A DNA stretch of 64,000 nt from Sphingomonas aracearum (GTDB lineage Bacteria; Pseudomonadota; Alphaproteobacteria; Sphingomonadales; Sphingomonadaceae): assembly GCF_003345355.1 (NCBI RefSeq), contig NZ_QQNB01000001.1, forward strand, positions 744,001 to 808,000. The letters run 5' to 3'. The notes under the pieces were generated by a model that was not told the DNA's origin, made no database searches, and saw only the letters and a program-made list of their open reading frames with translations. This document shows, piece after piece, positions 30,955 through 42,344 of the stretch; positions within the stretch are counted from its first letter, which is position 1; each line of letters starts with the position of its first letter. Both the position numbers and the translations under genes were made by a program.

Positions 30955-31668
30955 CTAGCGCGCGCGCCAGATGCGCAGGCGCGTCGCCGCCGGCTTGCCG
31001 CCGGTGTTCGGACCGCAGCGCTCGTAGCGAAAGCGCGTGTCGAGGCACAGCCACAGCTCGTCCAGCCAGCCCTTGGTCGTCGTGGTGACGCGGACCGCCT
31101 CGGCCGGCACGCCCGGGTTGGCGGTGGCAAAGGCGCGGGCGAACGCGCCCACGGTCAGGTTCGGCTGGCGGGAAAGCGCGTCCATGTCCGGGTAGCGCAG
31201 CGCGCGGTAGAGCCGGCCCGAACGTGCGAAATAGCTCGCGGGCGTCTCGCGCGGCATGCAGGTGCCGTGCTTGGCCCATTCGTGCTGGAGCAGCTGCGCG
31301 GACGGCGTGCTGCACAAATGCTCGCGGATCACCGACTGCGGCACCAGCGGCGTGGCGGCGCAATATTGCGGCCAGTCCTTGCCCACGCCGTCCGGCCACA
31401 ATCCGTGCAGCGTGAAGCCGAAGCGGTTGCCCCCGCCGCACTCGAAACGCTGCGCCGCGTCACGCCCCTTGCCGTAGCAGAATTGCGGCGCCCAGGTGAG
31501 CGCCAGCGTGTAGCTGCCGATCGGCAGGCGTCGCACCGGCTGGCTGGCGCTCGGCAGGTCCGGCCGGGGCCGCGGCACGCGCGCGGGCACGTCGCAGCGC
31601 AGCGCCTGCGCCTCGGCGAGCGACGGTGCAAGCAGCGCGGCGGCGGCGAGCAGGAGGCGCGGGATCAT
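30955..31668 (-). CDS. Secreted ribonuclease T2
   Basis: A 237-aa protein with a signal peptide (MIPRLLLAAAALLAPSLAEA). Both catalytic segments are present: CAS I FTLHGLWPDG and CAS II HEWAKHGTC, each with its His. Several Cys are spaced as in RNase T2 enzymes. It would degrade RNA in the periplasm or outside. ATG 31668 overlaps the upstream gene's stop by 4 bp, so the two are cotranscribed. Confidence 0.93.
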   Translation of the reverse strand: MIPRLLLAAAALLAPSLAEAQALRCDVPARVPRPRPDLPSASQPVRRLPIGSYTLALTWAPQFCYGKGRDAAQRFECGGGNRFGFTLHGLWPDGVGKDWPQYCAATPLVPQSVIREHLCSTPSAQLLQHEWAKHGTCMPRETPASYFARSGRLYRALRYPDMDALSRQPNLTVGAFARAFATANPGVPAEAVRVTTTTKGWLDELWLCLDTRFRYERCGPNTGGKPAATRLRIWRAR

Positions 31669-32096
31669 GCGCCTGCCTCCTCTTCCAGCGGTTCGTCCCC
31701 GAACTCGCCCAGCCATTCCTGCGCATCGGGCCGGAACAGGAAAGCGACCGCGATCACCCGCAGCACGGTAATGGCGATGCCCAGCAGCCCGAGCGCACCG
31801 AGCGCCAGGGTGCCGCGCACGGCGCCAAAGCCCAGCGCCGCGACGGCAATGGCGGTCAGCACCACCGCGATCCACTTGGCGACGAGGCTGGCGCGCCGGG
31901 CGACGAAGAACCACAGAAGCAGCGGCACGACCACGCCCACCCCGGTCGCGGCCGGCAGCAGCCAGGGGCCGAACTGCGCCGCCACCGTCGCCTGGGTGGC
32001 CTGGGTCGACTGCCAGGACAGGATCGTGTTGAGCACCTGCAGCGCGAAGGCGGCGCCGTAGAGCTGATCGAAGCGGACGATGGACGGCGGACGCAT
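31665..32096 (-). CDS. Integral membrane protein
   Basis: A 143-aa protein with four predicted transmembrane helices (FGPWLLPAATGVGVVVPLLLWFF, ASLVAKWIAVVLTAIAVAALG and others) and an acidic C-terminus (WLGEFGDEPLEEEAGA). Family not recognised. Coupled to the RNase T2 gene. Confidence 0.72.
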   Translation of the reverse strand: MRPPSIVRFDQLYGAAFALQVLNTILSWQSTQATQATVAAQFGPWLLPAATGVGVVVPLLLWFFVARRASLVAKWIAVVLTAIAVAALGFGAVRGTLALGALGLLGIAITVLRVIAVAFLFRPDAQEWLGEFGDEPLEEEAGA

Positions 32097-32136
32097 GCGG
32101 TTTCCCCTGACAGGCAGCGCGGGTGATAGCGGCGGC

Positions 32137-32976
32137 TCAGGCGGCCGTGAAGTCCAGCCCGATATCGGCGGCGGGGGCCGACTGGGTGAGCCGGCCGACG
32201 CTGACAAAGGTGACGCCGGTCTCGCCGATGGCGCGGATCGTCTCCAGCGACACCCCGCCCGACGCCTCGGTGTGCACGCGGCCGCCGACCAGCGTCACCG
32301 CGCCGCGCAGTACGGGGGGCGGCATGTTGTCGAGCAGCAGGTGCGTCGCCCCGGCGGCGAGCGCCGGCTCGATCTGTTCCACCCGGTCGACCTCCACGAT
32401 GATCCGCTCGATACCGGCGGCCACCGCGCGGCGCACCGCCTCCTCCACCGTTCCGGCGACCGCGACGTGATTGTCCTTGATCATCGCCGCATCCCACAGG
32501 CCCATGCGGTGGTTGGTCGCCCCGCCCATCCGCGTGGCATATTTCTCGAGCCGCCGCAGGCCGGGAATGGTCTTGCGCGTGTCCAGCAGCGTCGCGCCGG
32601 TGCCGAGCAGGCGATCCGCATAGGTGCGGGTGAGCGTCGCGATGCCGGACAGGTGCTGCACCGTGTTCAGTGCGGACCGCTCGGCCGTCAGCAGCGCCCG
32701 CGCCTGTCCCTCCAGCCGCATCAGCGGCGTGCCGGGCGAGATGCGCTCACCGTCCGCCACCAGCCGCTCGATCCGCACCTCGGGATCGAGATGGCGGAAG
32801 AACGCCTCGGCGATCTCCAGCCCGGCCACGGTGATCGCGTCGCGGCTGTCCATCACGCCGGTGAAGCGCGCGTCCGCCGGGATGACCGCGGCGGAGGTGA
32901 TGTCGCCGCCCTGCCCCAGATCCTCGGCCAAGGTGGCGGCGACGAATGCGTCGATGTCGAAGCCGGGGATGGTCAT
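32137..32976 (-). CDS. nadC: Nicotinate-nucleotide pyrophosphorylase (carboxylating)
   Basis: A 279-aa enzyme with LAEDLGQGGDITS, LNTVQHLSGIATLT, DTRKTIPGLRRLEKYA and MIKDNHVAVAG, all substrate-binding motifs of quinolinate phosphoribosyltransferase. It converts quinolinate and PRPP to nicotinate mononucleotide in NAD synthesis. Its ATG overlaps serB's stop by 4 bp. Confidence 0.96.
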   Translation of the reverse strand: MTIPGFDIDAFVAATLAEDLGQGGDITSAAVIPADARFTGVMDSRDAITVAGLEIAEAFFRHLDPEVRIERLVADGERISPGTPLMRLEGQARALLTAERSALNTVQHLSGIATLTRTYADRLLGTGATLLDTRKTIPGLRRLEKYATRMGGATNHRMGLWDAAMIKDNHVAVAGTVEEAVRRAVAAGIERIIVEVDRVEQIEPALAAGATHLLLDNMPPPVLRGAVTLVGGRVHTEASGGVSLETIRAIGETGVTFVSVGRLTQSAPAADIGLDFTAA

Positions 32977-33857
32977 GCGTCGTCCTCCACCCACTCGCTG
33001 CGCGGAATGCCCTGTGCGTGGAGCAGCGCCGTCAGGTCGCCATGCTCGATGCGCGCCGCGGCTGCCGCCGCCACCACCGGCTTGGCATGAAAGGCGACGC
33101 CGAGCCCCGCCGCGCGGATCATCGGCAGGTCGTTGGCGCCGTCGCCCACCGCCAGCGTCTGTTCGGGCGACAGGCGGAGTTCGGCGCTGGCCTCCCGCAA
33201 CGTCTCCAGCTTGGTCTGCGCGCCGACGATCGGCCGCGCCACCGTGCCGGTCAGGCGGCCATCCTCAATCAGCAGGTCGTTGGCGATCACGCGGTGGAAG
33301 CCCAGCCGCTCGCCGACCGGCCGCGCAAAGCGGGTGAACCCGCCCGAAACGAGGATGCAGGTGGCGCCGCGCGCGCGCATCGTCGCGATCAGCGTGCGCG
33401 CGCCCGGCGTCAGCGTCACCCGCTCGGCAAGGCAGCGGTCGATCGCGCTTTCGTCCAGGTCCTTCAGCAAGGCGACGCGCGCATCGAGCGCGGCCTCGAA
33501 ATCGAGCTCGCCGCGCATCGCCCGCTCCGTCACGGCGGCGATCTCGGCCTTGATGCCGGCATAATCGGCCAGTTCGTCGATGCACTCCACCGTGATCATG
33601 GTGGAGTCCATGTCCGCGACCAGCAGCCGCTTCTCGCGGTGCGCGGCGGGCTGCACGACCACGTCCACGTCCGCCATCCCCTCCAGCGCGGCGCGTGCCG
33701 CGGCCAGGCCCTGCGCGAAGCCGATATCCGCCGCCTTGCCCGTATCCAGCGCCAGCAAGCCCTGCGGCGCGCAGCCCGCGGCGGCCAGGCGCTCCTCCGC
33801 CTCGCGCGCGGCAGTGTCGCCGAGCGTTCCGGCTGCTATCAGCGTTGCGATGAACAA
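32973..33857 (-). CDS. serB: Phosphoserine phosphatase
   Basis: A 294-aa HAD-superfamily enzyme. Motif I is [17 protein letters not shown], then the Ser motif VSGGFTRFA and [10 protein letters not shown] as motif III/IV. About 90 residues precede the HAD core, as usual in SerB. It performs the last step of serine synthesis. TTG 33857 was chosen because GGGAGG lies 6 nt upstream; this places the start inside the 5' end of miaA on the other strand. Confidence 0.94.
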   Translation of the reverse strand: MFIATLIAAGTLGDTAAREAEERLAAAGCAPQGLLALDTGKAADIGFAQGLAAARAALEGMADVDVVVQPAAHREKRLLVADMDSTMITVECIDELADYAGIKAEIAAVTERAMRGELDFEAALDARVALLKDLDESAIDRCLAERVTLTPGARTLIATMRARGATCILVSGGFTRFARPVGERLGFHRVIANDLLIEDGRLTGTVARPIVGAQTKLETLREASAELRLSPEQTLAVGDGANDLPMIRAAGLGVAFHAKPVVAAAAAARIEHGDLTALLHAQGIPRSEWVEDDA

Positions 33858-34782
33858 AGGGCACCTCCCGAGACTGGCGCTCATTGCAGGGCCGACGGCC
33901 AGCGGCAAGTCCGCACTCGCGCTGGCGCTGGCGGAGCGGCACGACGGCGTGGTCATCAATGCCGACAGCGCGCAGGTCTATCGCGACCTGCGCGTGCTGT
34001 CCGCGCGGCCCTCGCCGGAGGAGGCCCGCGCACCCCACCGCCTGTTCGGCTATGTCGATGGCGCGGACAGCTGCTCGGCGGCGCGCTGGGCGGGCGACGC
34101 GCGGGCAGAGGTCGCCGCCGCCCACGCCGCGGGCAAGCTGCCGATCCTGGTCGGCGGCACCGGGCTGTACCTGCGCACGCTGCTCGACGGCATCGCGCCG
34201 GTGCCGGAGATCGATCCGGCGGTGCGCGCGGCGGTGCGCGCGCTGCCGGTCGCCGAGGCGCATGCGGCGCTTCGGAACGAAGACCCCGCCGCCGCTGCAC
34301 GGCTTGCGCCCGCCGACACGACACGCGTGGCGCGCGCGCTCGAGGTGGTGCGCTCGACCGGACGGACGCTGGCGGCGTGGCAGGCCGCGCGCGAGGGCGG
34401 CATCGGCGGCGCCGTGCACCTCGCCGCCGCGATCCTGCTGCCCCCGCGCGACTGGCTGTTCGAACGCTGCGACCGGCGGCTGGCCGCGATGTTCCGCGAA
34501 GGCGCGGTGGGGGAAGTCGCCGCTTTGCTCGCGCGTCGCGATGTAGCGGAGGACGCCCCGGTGCGCCGCGCGATCGGGGTGCCGGAAATCGCCGCCATGC
34601 TGGCCGGAACGATCACCGACGAGGAGGCGCTCGCCCGCGCCCGGCTGGCGACGCGGCAATATGCGAAGCGGCAATTCACCTGGTTCCGCAACCAACCGCC
34701 GTCCGAATGGGTGCGGACGAGTGCTACAGAAAGTTGCGATCAAATGCCCGCAATTGAAAGTTTATTGCTCGAAAAGGGTTGA
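33850..34782 (+). CDS. miaA: tRNA dimethylallyltransferase
   Basis: A 310-aa enzyme. [18 protein letters not shown] is the P-loop, [11 protein letters not shown] follows with the catalytic Asp, then [11 protein letters not shown], and near the end [14 protein letters not shown]. It adds an isopentenyl group to A37 of tRNAs reading U-starting codons. ATG 33850 has no clear Shine-Dalgarno and overlaps serB's start by 8 bp head to head, so each promoter lies in the other gene. Confidence 0.95.
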   Translation: MNKGHLPRLALIAGPTASGKSALALALAERHDGVVINADSAQVYRDLRVLSARPSPEEARAPHRLFGYVDGADSCSAARWAGDARAEVAAAHAAGKLPILVGGTGLYLRTLLDGIAPVPEIDPAVRAAVRALPVAEAHAALRNEDPAAAARLAPADTTRVARALEVVRSTGRTLAAWQAAREGGIGGAVHLAAAILLPPRDWLFERCDRRLAAMFREGAVGEVAALLARRDVAEDAPVRRAIGVPEIAAMLAGTITDEEALARARLATRQYAKRQFTWFRNQPPSEWVRTSATESCDQMPAIESLLLEKG

Positions 34783-34851
34783 CGCACGCAATGCCGCTCT
34801 CTAGGCGCGCCTTTCCACCAAGGAGGACGCGCCGCGGCGCGCGGGATTGCC

Positions 34852-36600
34852 ATGACGTCAGAGAAGAGCGGAGCCGACATCCTGATCGATGCCCTGTGCG
34901 ATCTCGGCGTCGAGGTGGTGTTCGGCTATCCGGGCGGCGCGGTGCTGCCGATCTACGACGCGATGTTCCGCTCCGGCCGCATCCGCCACGTCCTCGTCCG
35001 CCACGAACAGGCCGCGACCCATGCGGCGGAGGGCTATGCCCGCTCCACCGGCAAGCCGGGCGTGGTGCTCGTCACCTCCGGCCCCGGCGCGACCAACGCC
35101 GTTACCGGCATCACCGATGCGCTGATGGATTCGATCCCGATGGTCGTCCTCACCGGCCAGGTTCCCACCCAGCTGATCGGCACCGACGCCTTTCAGGAAG
35201 CGGACACCGTCGGCATCACGCGCCATTGTTCCAAGCACAATTACCTGGTGAAGGACCCCGCCAGGCTGGGCGACGTGATCCACGAGGCGTTCCACATCGC
35301 CACCTCCGGCCGCCCCGGCCCGGTCGTCGTGGATATCCCCAAGAACGTGCAGATCGCCACCGCGCGCTACACCAAGCCCGGCCCGATCAAGCACAAGACC
35401 TACCGCCCGCAGGTGAAGGCCGATCCGCACGCCATCGAGCAGGTGGTCGACATGCTCGCCGCGGCCGAGCGCCCGGTCTTCTATGTCGGCGGCGGCGTCA
35501 TCAACTCCGGCCCGGCCGCCTCGCAGCTGCTGCGCGAGCTGGCGCGGATTACCGGCGCACCGGTTACCGCCACGCTGATGGGACTGGGCGCCTTCCCTTC
35601 CTCGTCGGACCAGTTCCTCGGCATGCTGGGAATGCACGGCACGTACGAGGCGAACTGGGCGATGAACCAGGCGGACCTCATCATCGCGTTCGGTGCGCGG
35701 TTCGACGACCGTGTCACCGGGCGGCTCGACGCCTTCAGCCCCAACAGCCGCAAGGTGCATATCGACATCGATCGGTCGAGCATCAACAAGACCGTGCGCA
35801 TCGACCTGCCGGTCGTGGCGGACGTCGGCCACGCGCTGGAGGACATGGTGCGCGTGTGGAAGGCCCGCCAGCATCCCCGGCCGGACCTCGCCGACTGGTG
35901 GCGGCGCATCGCCGGCTGGCGCGCGGCCGACAGCCTCGGCTTTCCCGAGAACGGGACGGAGATCATGCCGCAACGGGCGATCCGCTCGCTGCACGCCGCC
36001 ACCGCGCATCTCAGCCCGATCATCACCACCGAGGTCGGCCAGCACCAGATGTGGGCGGCGCAATATTTCGGGTTCGAAGCACCCAACAAGTGGCTGACCT
36101 CGGGCGGGCTCGGCACGATGGGCTATGGCCTGCCCGCGGCGATCGGCGCGCAGATGGGGAACCCCCGCGCGCTCGTCATCGACATCGCCGGCGAGGCCTC
36201 GATCCAGATGAACATCCAGGAACTGGCGACGGCGAGCCAGTATCGCCTGCCGATCAAGGTGTTCATCCTCAACAACGAATATATGGGCATGGTCCGCCAG
36301 TGGCAGGAACTGACCTATGAGAGCCGCTATGCCGAGAGCTATTCGGACTCGCTGCCCGATTTCGTGAAGCTGGCCGAGGCTTACGGCTGGAAGGGCATCC
36401 GCATCGAGGGGCCGGATCAGTTGGAACAGGGCATCGCCGACATGCTGGCGCATGACGGACCGGTGATGGTGGACTGCATGGTGGCGAAGCTCGCCAACTG
36501 CTTCCCCATGATCCCGTCGGGTGCCGCCCATACCGACATGATCCTGCAGGCCAACGAGGTGTCGGGCACCATGGACGACGAAGCAAAGGCGCTGGTGTAA
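34852..36600 (+). CDS. ilvB: Acetolactate synthase large subunit
   Basis: A 582-aa ThDP enzyme. The catalytic Glu is in VRHEQAATHAAEGYARSTGK, the central FAD/NAD-like domain follows, and the ThDP/Mg segment is DIAGEASIQMNIQELATASQ through FILNNEYMGMVRQWQ, the form usual in alphaproteobacteria. It joins two pyruvates (or pyruvate and 2-oxobutyrate) in valine/isoleucine synthesis. A GC-rich hairpin (CGCGCC/GGCGCG) lies in the 69-bp leader. ilvN follows after 4 bp. Confidence 0.97.
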   Translation: MTSEKSGADILIDALCDLGVEVVFGYPGGAVLPIYDAMFRSGRIRHVLVRHEQAATHAAEGYARSTGKPGVVLVTSGPGATNAVTGITDALMDSIPMVVLTGQVPTQLIGTDAFQEADTVGITRHCSKHNYLVKDPARLGDVIHEAFHIATSGRPGPVVVDIPKNVQIATARYTKPGPIKHKTYRPQVKADPHAIEQVVDMLAAAERPVFYVGGGVINSGPAASQLLRELARITGAPVTATLMGLGAFPSSSDQFLGMLGMHGTYEANWAMNQADLIIAFGARFDDRVTGRLDAFSPNSRKVHIDIDRSSINKTVRIDLPVVADVGHALEDMVRVWKARQHPRPDLADWWRRIAGWRAADSLGFPENGTEIMPQRAIRSLHAATAHLSPIITTEVGQHQMWAAQYFGFEAPNKWLTSGGLGTMGYGLPAAIGAQMGNPRALVIDIAGEASIQMNIQELATASQYRLPIKVFILNNEYMGMVRQWQELTYESRYAESYSDSLPDFVKLAEAYGWKGIRIEGPDQLEQGIADMLAHDGPVMVDCMVAKLANCFPMIPSGAAHTDMILQANEVSGTMDDEAKALV

Positions 36601-36604
36601 GCTC

Positions 36605-38285
<1,681 letters not shown>

Positions 38286-38292
38286 CTTCCTG

Positions 38293-38422
38293 TCCTCCCC
38301 TGCAAAGGGAGGGGGACCGCTCGCGGAGCGAGTGGTGGAGGGGCATTGCCGCGAGCGAGGCGCTTGCGGAAGCGCCCCTCCACCAGACTTCGGCGGTCCC
38401 CCTCCCCGTGCCGGGGAAGATA
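38293..38422. repeat. Dispersed inverted repeat, copy A
   Basis: A roughly 130-bp palindromic unit: TCCTCCCCTGCAAAGGGAGG at one end, CCCCTCCACCAGAC and GGTCCCCCTCCCC at the other. Closely related to 52201-52328. It lies directly after ilvC and has no coding content. Confidence 0.7.
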
Positions 38423-38467
38423 AGTTCATTTGCCGCACCGCGCGGACCCAAGTAGAAGCACCCCACG

Positions 38468-39241
38468 ATGCGGGCGGCGACCTACCGGACTTCCTCCTAC
38501 GCCGCCCGCTCCTCGCCCCGGAGCCGGGCGGCGTCGTTCGTGGCGGCGGCGGGGATCGTCCTTCTCATCCTGCTGGCGCTGTTCCGGCTGGGCGGCGTGC
38601 TGCCGGACCGGTTCGGCGAGGGCCGGCCGCTCGCCACGTTCGATGTGACCCCGGAGGGCAAGAGCGAAAAGGCCGCCGCCCGGCAGTCTCCCCGCGTGGA
38701 GCGCGCGCGGCAGCAGCAGGCGCCCGCTCCCCGGCCCGTCACGCCGCGCGAAACGCCCCCGCCCCTGCCCGTGCCGCCCAGCCAGTGGGTGCTGCCCGGC
38801 GTGATGAAGCTCAGCCGCGAGGAGTTCGCCAAGACAGATATCGGCCGCTTCCCGTCGAAGGGCGACAGCAAGGCCGGCGACGCGCTGGCCGATGCCGGCG
38901 GCGGCACCCGCGACAGCGACGACGACGGCAGCGTGGGGCGCGGCCCGAACGGGCAGAAGCTCTACCCCGCCCAATGGTATCGCCGCCCGCCCCGCTCGCA
39001 AACCGCGCCCTACATGCCGGCCGGCAAGACCGGCTGGGGCATGATCGCCTGCCGCACGGTGGACCGATACCATGTGGAGGATTGCCAGGAACTCGGCGAA
39101 ACGCCGGGCTCCGGCATCGCCCGCGGCCTGCGCCAGGCGGCGTGGCAGTTCCTCGTCCGCCCGCCGACGGTCAACGGCAAGCCGCAGGTCGGCGCCTGGG
39201 TTCGGATCAGGTTCGATCTGGTGGAAGGCCCCGCCGAGTAG
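38468..39241 (+). CDS. Hypothetical membrane-anchored protein
   Basis: A 257-aa protein with one N-terminal transmembrane helix (FVAAAGIVLLILLALFRLGGV), a long Pro/Arg-rich linker, and a periplasmic C-terminal domain (GWGMIACRTVDRYHVEDCQELGETPGSGIARGLRQA, given in part) with two Cys. The end (VGAWVRIRFDLVEGPAE) recalls TonB-C-like beta segments, but no family can be named with confidence. Confidence 0.65.
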   Translation: MRAATYRTSSYAARSSPRSRAASFVAAAGIVLLILLALFRLGGVLPDRFGEGRPLATFDVTPEGKSEKAAARQSPRVERARQQQAPAPRPVTPRETPPPLPVPPSQWVLPGVMKLSREEFAKTDIGRFPSKGDSKAGDALADAGGGTRDSDDDGSVGRGPNGQKLYPAQWYRRPPRSQTAPYMPAGKTGWGMIACRTVDRYHVEDCQELGETPGSGIARGLRQAAWQFLVRPPTVNGKPQVGAWVRIRFDLVEGPAE

Positions 39242-39359
39242 CCGGTCGCCTCCGGCCAGCCGCGACATTGGACGTTGAAACCGATCGTTTCGCACGCGGC
39301 GCTTCCCCCGGCGCGCGGAATGTGGCTCAACGCGCGCACCACAACAGGGAGCCTGCCCC

Positions 39360-39980
39360 ATGCGCGTCATTCTCGCCGCGATTCTCGCCACCACCGCCGT
39401 TGCCGGTGTTTCCGCACAGATGATCCCCACCACGCCGCAGATGCCGGGCCAGGCGCAGCCCGCCCGCGTCACCGCCGGCACCTATCAGGTCGATCCCGCC
39501 CACACCCAGGTGGCGTGGGAAGTGAACCACATGGGCATTTCCATGCTGGAGGGCCTGTTCCCGGCCTCGTCGGGCTCGCTGACGATCGACCCGAAGAACC
39601 CGAACGCGGCGAAGGTGGACATCACCTTCCAGGTCGACCAGCTATCGGTCACCGCCCCCGCCTTCGCCAACCACCTGAAGTCCGACCAGATCTTCAACGT
39701 GGCGCAATTCCCCACCGCGCGGTTCGTCTCCACTTCCGTGGTGGCCACCGGCACCAAGGCGAAGATCACCGGCAACCTGACGATCAAGGGCATCACCAAG
39801 CCCGTCGTGCTCGACGCCACCTTCATGGGCGCGGGCGACAATCCGATGAGCAAGAAGCTGAACATCGGCTTCGGCGCGCGCACCACCATCAAGCGCAGCG
39901 ACTTCGGCGTGGACCTCGCCGCGCCGATCGTGTCCGACACCGTGAACATCCACATCCACGCCGCCTTCACCGCGGCGTGA
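39360..39980 (+). CDS. yceI: YceI-family periplasmic lipid-binding protein
   Basis: A 206-aa protein with a signal peptide (MRVILAAILATTAVAGVSA) and the YceI beta-barrel: YQVDPAHTQVAWEVNHMG at the start, then LTIKGITKPVVLDATFMG and FGARTTIKRSDFGVD. These bind polyprenoid chains. Adjacent genes give no further clue. Confidence 0.92.
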   Translation: MRVILAAILATTAVAGVSAQMIPTTPQMPGQAQPARVTAGTYQVDPAHTQVAWEVNHMGISMLEGLFPASSGSLTIDPKNPNAAKVDITFQVDQLSVTAPAFANHLKSDQIFNVAQFPTARFVSTSVVATGTKAKITGNLTIKGITKPVVLDATFMGAGDNPMSKKLNIGFGARTTIKRSDFGVDLAAPIVSDTVNIHIHAAFTAA

Positions 39981-40025
39981 GTCCCGCCGGGCCGGCTTTC
40001 CCGGGCGGAAGCCGGCCCGTTCCGA

Positions 40026-40415
40026 TCAGGCCGCGCGCTTGATCTTGGCGAAGCTCTCGAACGTCGCCCGCACATTCTTGTCGGCGCGCGCCAGCATCGG
40101 CTCCAGCTTCGCGACGAACGCATCGCCGTCGCCGCCCGGCGAGCGGTGCGCCATCTGCCACAGGCCGAACTCGCGCGTCTCCACGTGACGGCGCGACCGC
40201 GCGACGATCGCGCGGTGCCATGGATTCTGCTGGATGCGCGCGAACGCCGCTTCCACCTTGTCCTCCGGCCCTTCCAGCACCTGCAGGAAGCGGACCCCGT
40301 CCGAATAAAGCAGCCCGGTGATCGAATCGCGGGCATTGTTGCGGCGGGAAACGGCCAGGATCGCCTCCACGTCCGGCGCGTTGCGCGCGCTGCTGATATA
40401 AACGAGTTGAAGCAT
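40026..40415 (-). CDS. BLUF-domain blue-light sensor
   Basis: A 129-aa protein that is one BLUF domain with a short tail. It has the light-sensing Tyr in LVYIS, the Asn in RRNNARDSITGLL, and the Gln in FLQVLEG, which together bind FAD and switch hydrogen bonds on illumination. No output domain is fused, so it must act on a partner; the neighbouring GGDEF/EAL gene on the same strand (40511-42193), whose 3' end lies 95 bp upstream of this start, is a reasonable candidate. Note that the usual W near the end of the domain is in LWQMAHR. Confidence 0.92.
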   Translation of the reverse strand: MLQLVYISSARNAPDVEAILAVSRRNNARDSITGLLYSDGVRFLQVLEGPEDKVEAAFARIQQNPWHRAIVARSRRHVETREFGLWQMAHRSPGGDGDAFVAKLEPMLARADKNVRATFESFAKIKRAA

Positions 40416-40510
40416 GGATCGGTCCTCCTTGGTCCCTCATGGAACAAGGCCTTGAATATCCGGTAAAATCGGGGTTGATGAAGGTTAGCCTCTCCACCGG
40501 CGGGCGAAGG

Positions 40511-42193
40511 TCAGCCCACCATCACCAGCGGCTGGGCAAGATCGCGCGCCCAGGCGACGAAGGCGGCCTCCGGCATCGGCTCGGCCACGCCATAGCCCTG
40601 CACCACGTCGCACCCGATCACTCGCATCACATCGGCCTGTGCCCGGGTTTCGATGCCCTCGGCCACGGCCTCGCAGCCGATGCCATGGACCAGCCCGACC
40701 AGCGCCTGCGCCACCGCGCGCGCCTCCGGCTCGTCGGCGATATGCTCGATCAGGCTGCGGTCCAGCTTGATGCGATCGATCGGCAAGGAGCGAAGCCGCG
40801 CGAGGTTGGTATAGCCGGTGCCGAAATCGTCCACCGCGATCGTCGCGCCGTCACGACGCAGCGCGGCAATGGCGGCGACCACCTCGTCCGAACAATGCAT
40901 GGCCAGCGTTTCGGTGATCTCCAGCTCCAGCAGCCGCGCCGGCGCATCGGCCAGCATCATCGCCTCGCGCAGGCGGCGGAAGAAGCCCGCATGGTCGAGC
41001 TGACGCGCCGAGATGTTGACGGCAAGCCGCTGCTCGATCCCGCCCCTCGCCCAGCGCGCGATCGTGTCGGCCACCGCGGCGATCACCCATTCGCCGATCT
41101 CCACGATCAGCCCGGTTTCCTCCGCGCGGCGCAGGAAGGTTCCGGGCAGGCGCAGGCCGTCCACCGGGTGCTGCCAGCGCAGCAGCGCCTCGGCCGCCAC
41201 GATGCGGCCCGTGCTCATGGAAATCTGCGGCTGGAACACGAGCGTGAACTGGTCGCGCGCGATCGCCTCGCGCAGGTCGCCCTCCAGCCGGATGCGCTCG
41301 GCGATCTCCGCGGCCAGCGCGGCCGTGAAATGCTCTGCCCGCCCCCGGCCATTGGCCTTGGCATGATACATGGCGACATCGGCCGCGCGCATCAGGTCCG
41401 TCAGGTTCTCGCCGTGGTCGGGGCGCAGCGCGATGCCGATGGAGGCGCCGATCTCGACATCCGTGCCCATCAGGTCGAAGGTTTCCCCCAGTGCGAACAG
41501 CGCGCCGCGCCCGATCCGCGCCGCCTCGCGCGCGTCCCGCACGTTGGGAAAGAACATCGTGAACTCGTCGCCCGCCAGCCGCCCGATCAGCGGCACCGGC
41601 GAGTCCGTTTCCGCGCAGAACCGGTCGGCAACCGCCCGCAACCGGTTGGCCACCATGCCTAGCAGCATGTCGCCCATGGCATGGCCCATCGTGTCGTTGA
41701 CCGACTTGAACCGATCGAGGTCGATGAAGAACAAGGCCCCGGTCTGGTCCGGCGGCATCTCCGCCAGCATCCGCTCGGCCGAACGGCGGAAATTGGTGCG
41801 GTTCGGCAGCGCGGTGACCGGATCGAACATGGCGAGCCGGTGCACGCTCTCCAGATTGGCGTGGAGCTGCGCGAACAGGCCGTGCATGGCGTCGGCGAGC
41901 TGCGGCACCGCTTCGCCGATCTCCGCCGGCACCTCGCTTTCGAGATCGCCGTGCGCGGCGCGCGACAGGCGCGCAATGGCCGCATCGATCGCTCCCGCCG
42001 TGTTGGAGATCGCCCGCTCGGCCGACGCCCAGCAGAACACGGCGCAGACGATCGCCGGGATCAGCGCGGAGCCGATATTGGCCCAGCCGATCGACCCGCC
42101 GGCGGAAGTCGCCAGCAGCGCAAGGAAGAACGCCACTGCGCCCGAGGCCAGCGCAAAGCGGACGGCGCGCGAATGTAACGTTACGCCTTCCAT
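40511..42193 (-). CDS. GGDEF/EAL cyclic-di-GMP protein
   Basis: A 560-aa inner-membrane protein. Two N-terminal transmembrane helices and a HAMP-like helix are followed by a GGDEF domain (DPVTALPNRTNF, DRFKSVNDTMGHAMGD, active loop LAGDEFTMF, that is AGDEF) and an EAL domain (AAEALLRWQHP, ITETLAMH, DDFGTGYTNL, IKLDRSLI, EGIET). EAL catalytic residues look complete, so phosphodiesterase activity is likely; AGDEF variants can still be cyclases. Start ATG 42193; a longer upstream frame lacks homology. Confidence 0.9.
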   Translation of the reverse strand: MEGVTLHSRAVRFALASGAVAFFLALLATSAGGSIGWANIGSALIPAIVCAVFCWASAERAISNTAGAIDAAIARLSRAAHGDLESEVPAEIGEAVPQLADAMHGLFAQLHANLESVHRLAMFDPVTALPNRTNFRRSAERMLAEMPPDQTGALFFIDLDRFKSVNDTMGHAMGDMLLGMVANRLRAVADRFCAETDSPVPLIGRLAGDEFTMFFPNVRDAREAARIGRGALFALGETFDLMGTDVEIGASIGIALRPDHGENLTDLMRAADVAMYHAKANGRGRAEHFTAALAAEIAERIRLEGDLREAIARDQFTLVFQPQISMSTGRIVAAEALLRWQHPVDGLRLPGTFLRRAEETGLIVEIGEWVIAAVADTIARWARGGIEQRLAVNISARQLDHAGFFRRLREAMMLADAPARLLELEITETLAMHCSDEVVAAIAALRRDGATIAVDDFGTGYTNLARLRSLPIDRIKLDRSLIEHIADEPEARAVAQALVGLVHGIGCEAVAEGIETRAQADVMRVIGCDVVQGYGVAEPMPEAAFVAWARDLAQPLVMVG

Positions 42194-42344
42194 CTGATCG
42201 CTGTTCCGCCCCTGCGGCAAACACCCGATGCAGTTCGGGCACGATCGAAAATGGAGGGCAAAGGTTAAGAAAGTCGTTCCAACCGCCGCCGGCGGGCAAA
42301 GAAATCGCCCTGCCCTGCCCGCTCGACAGAGACGCGGGGTGGTG

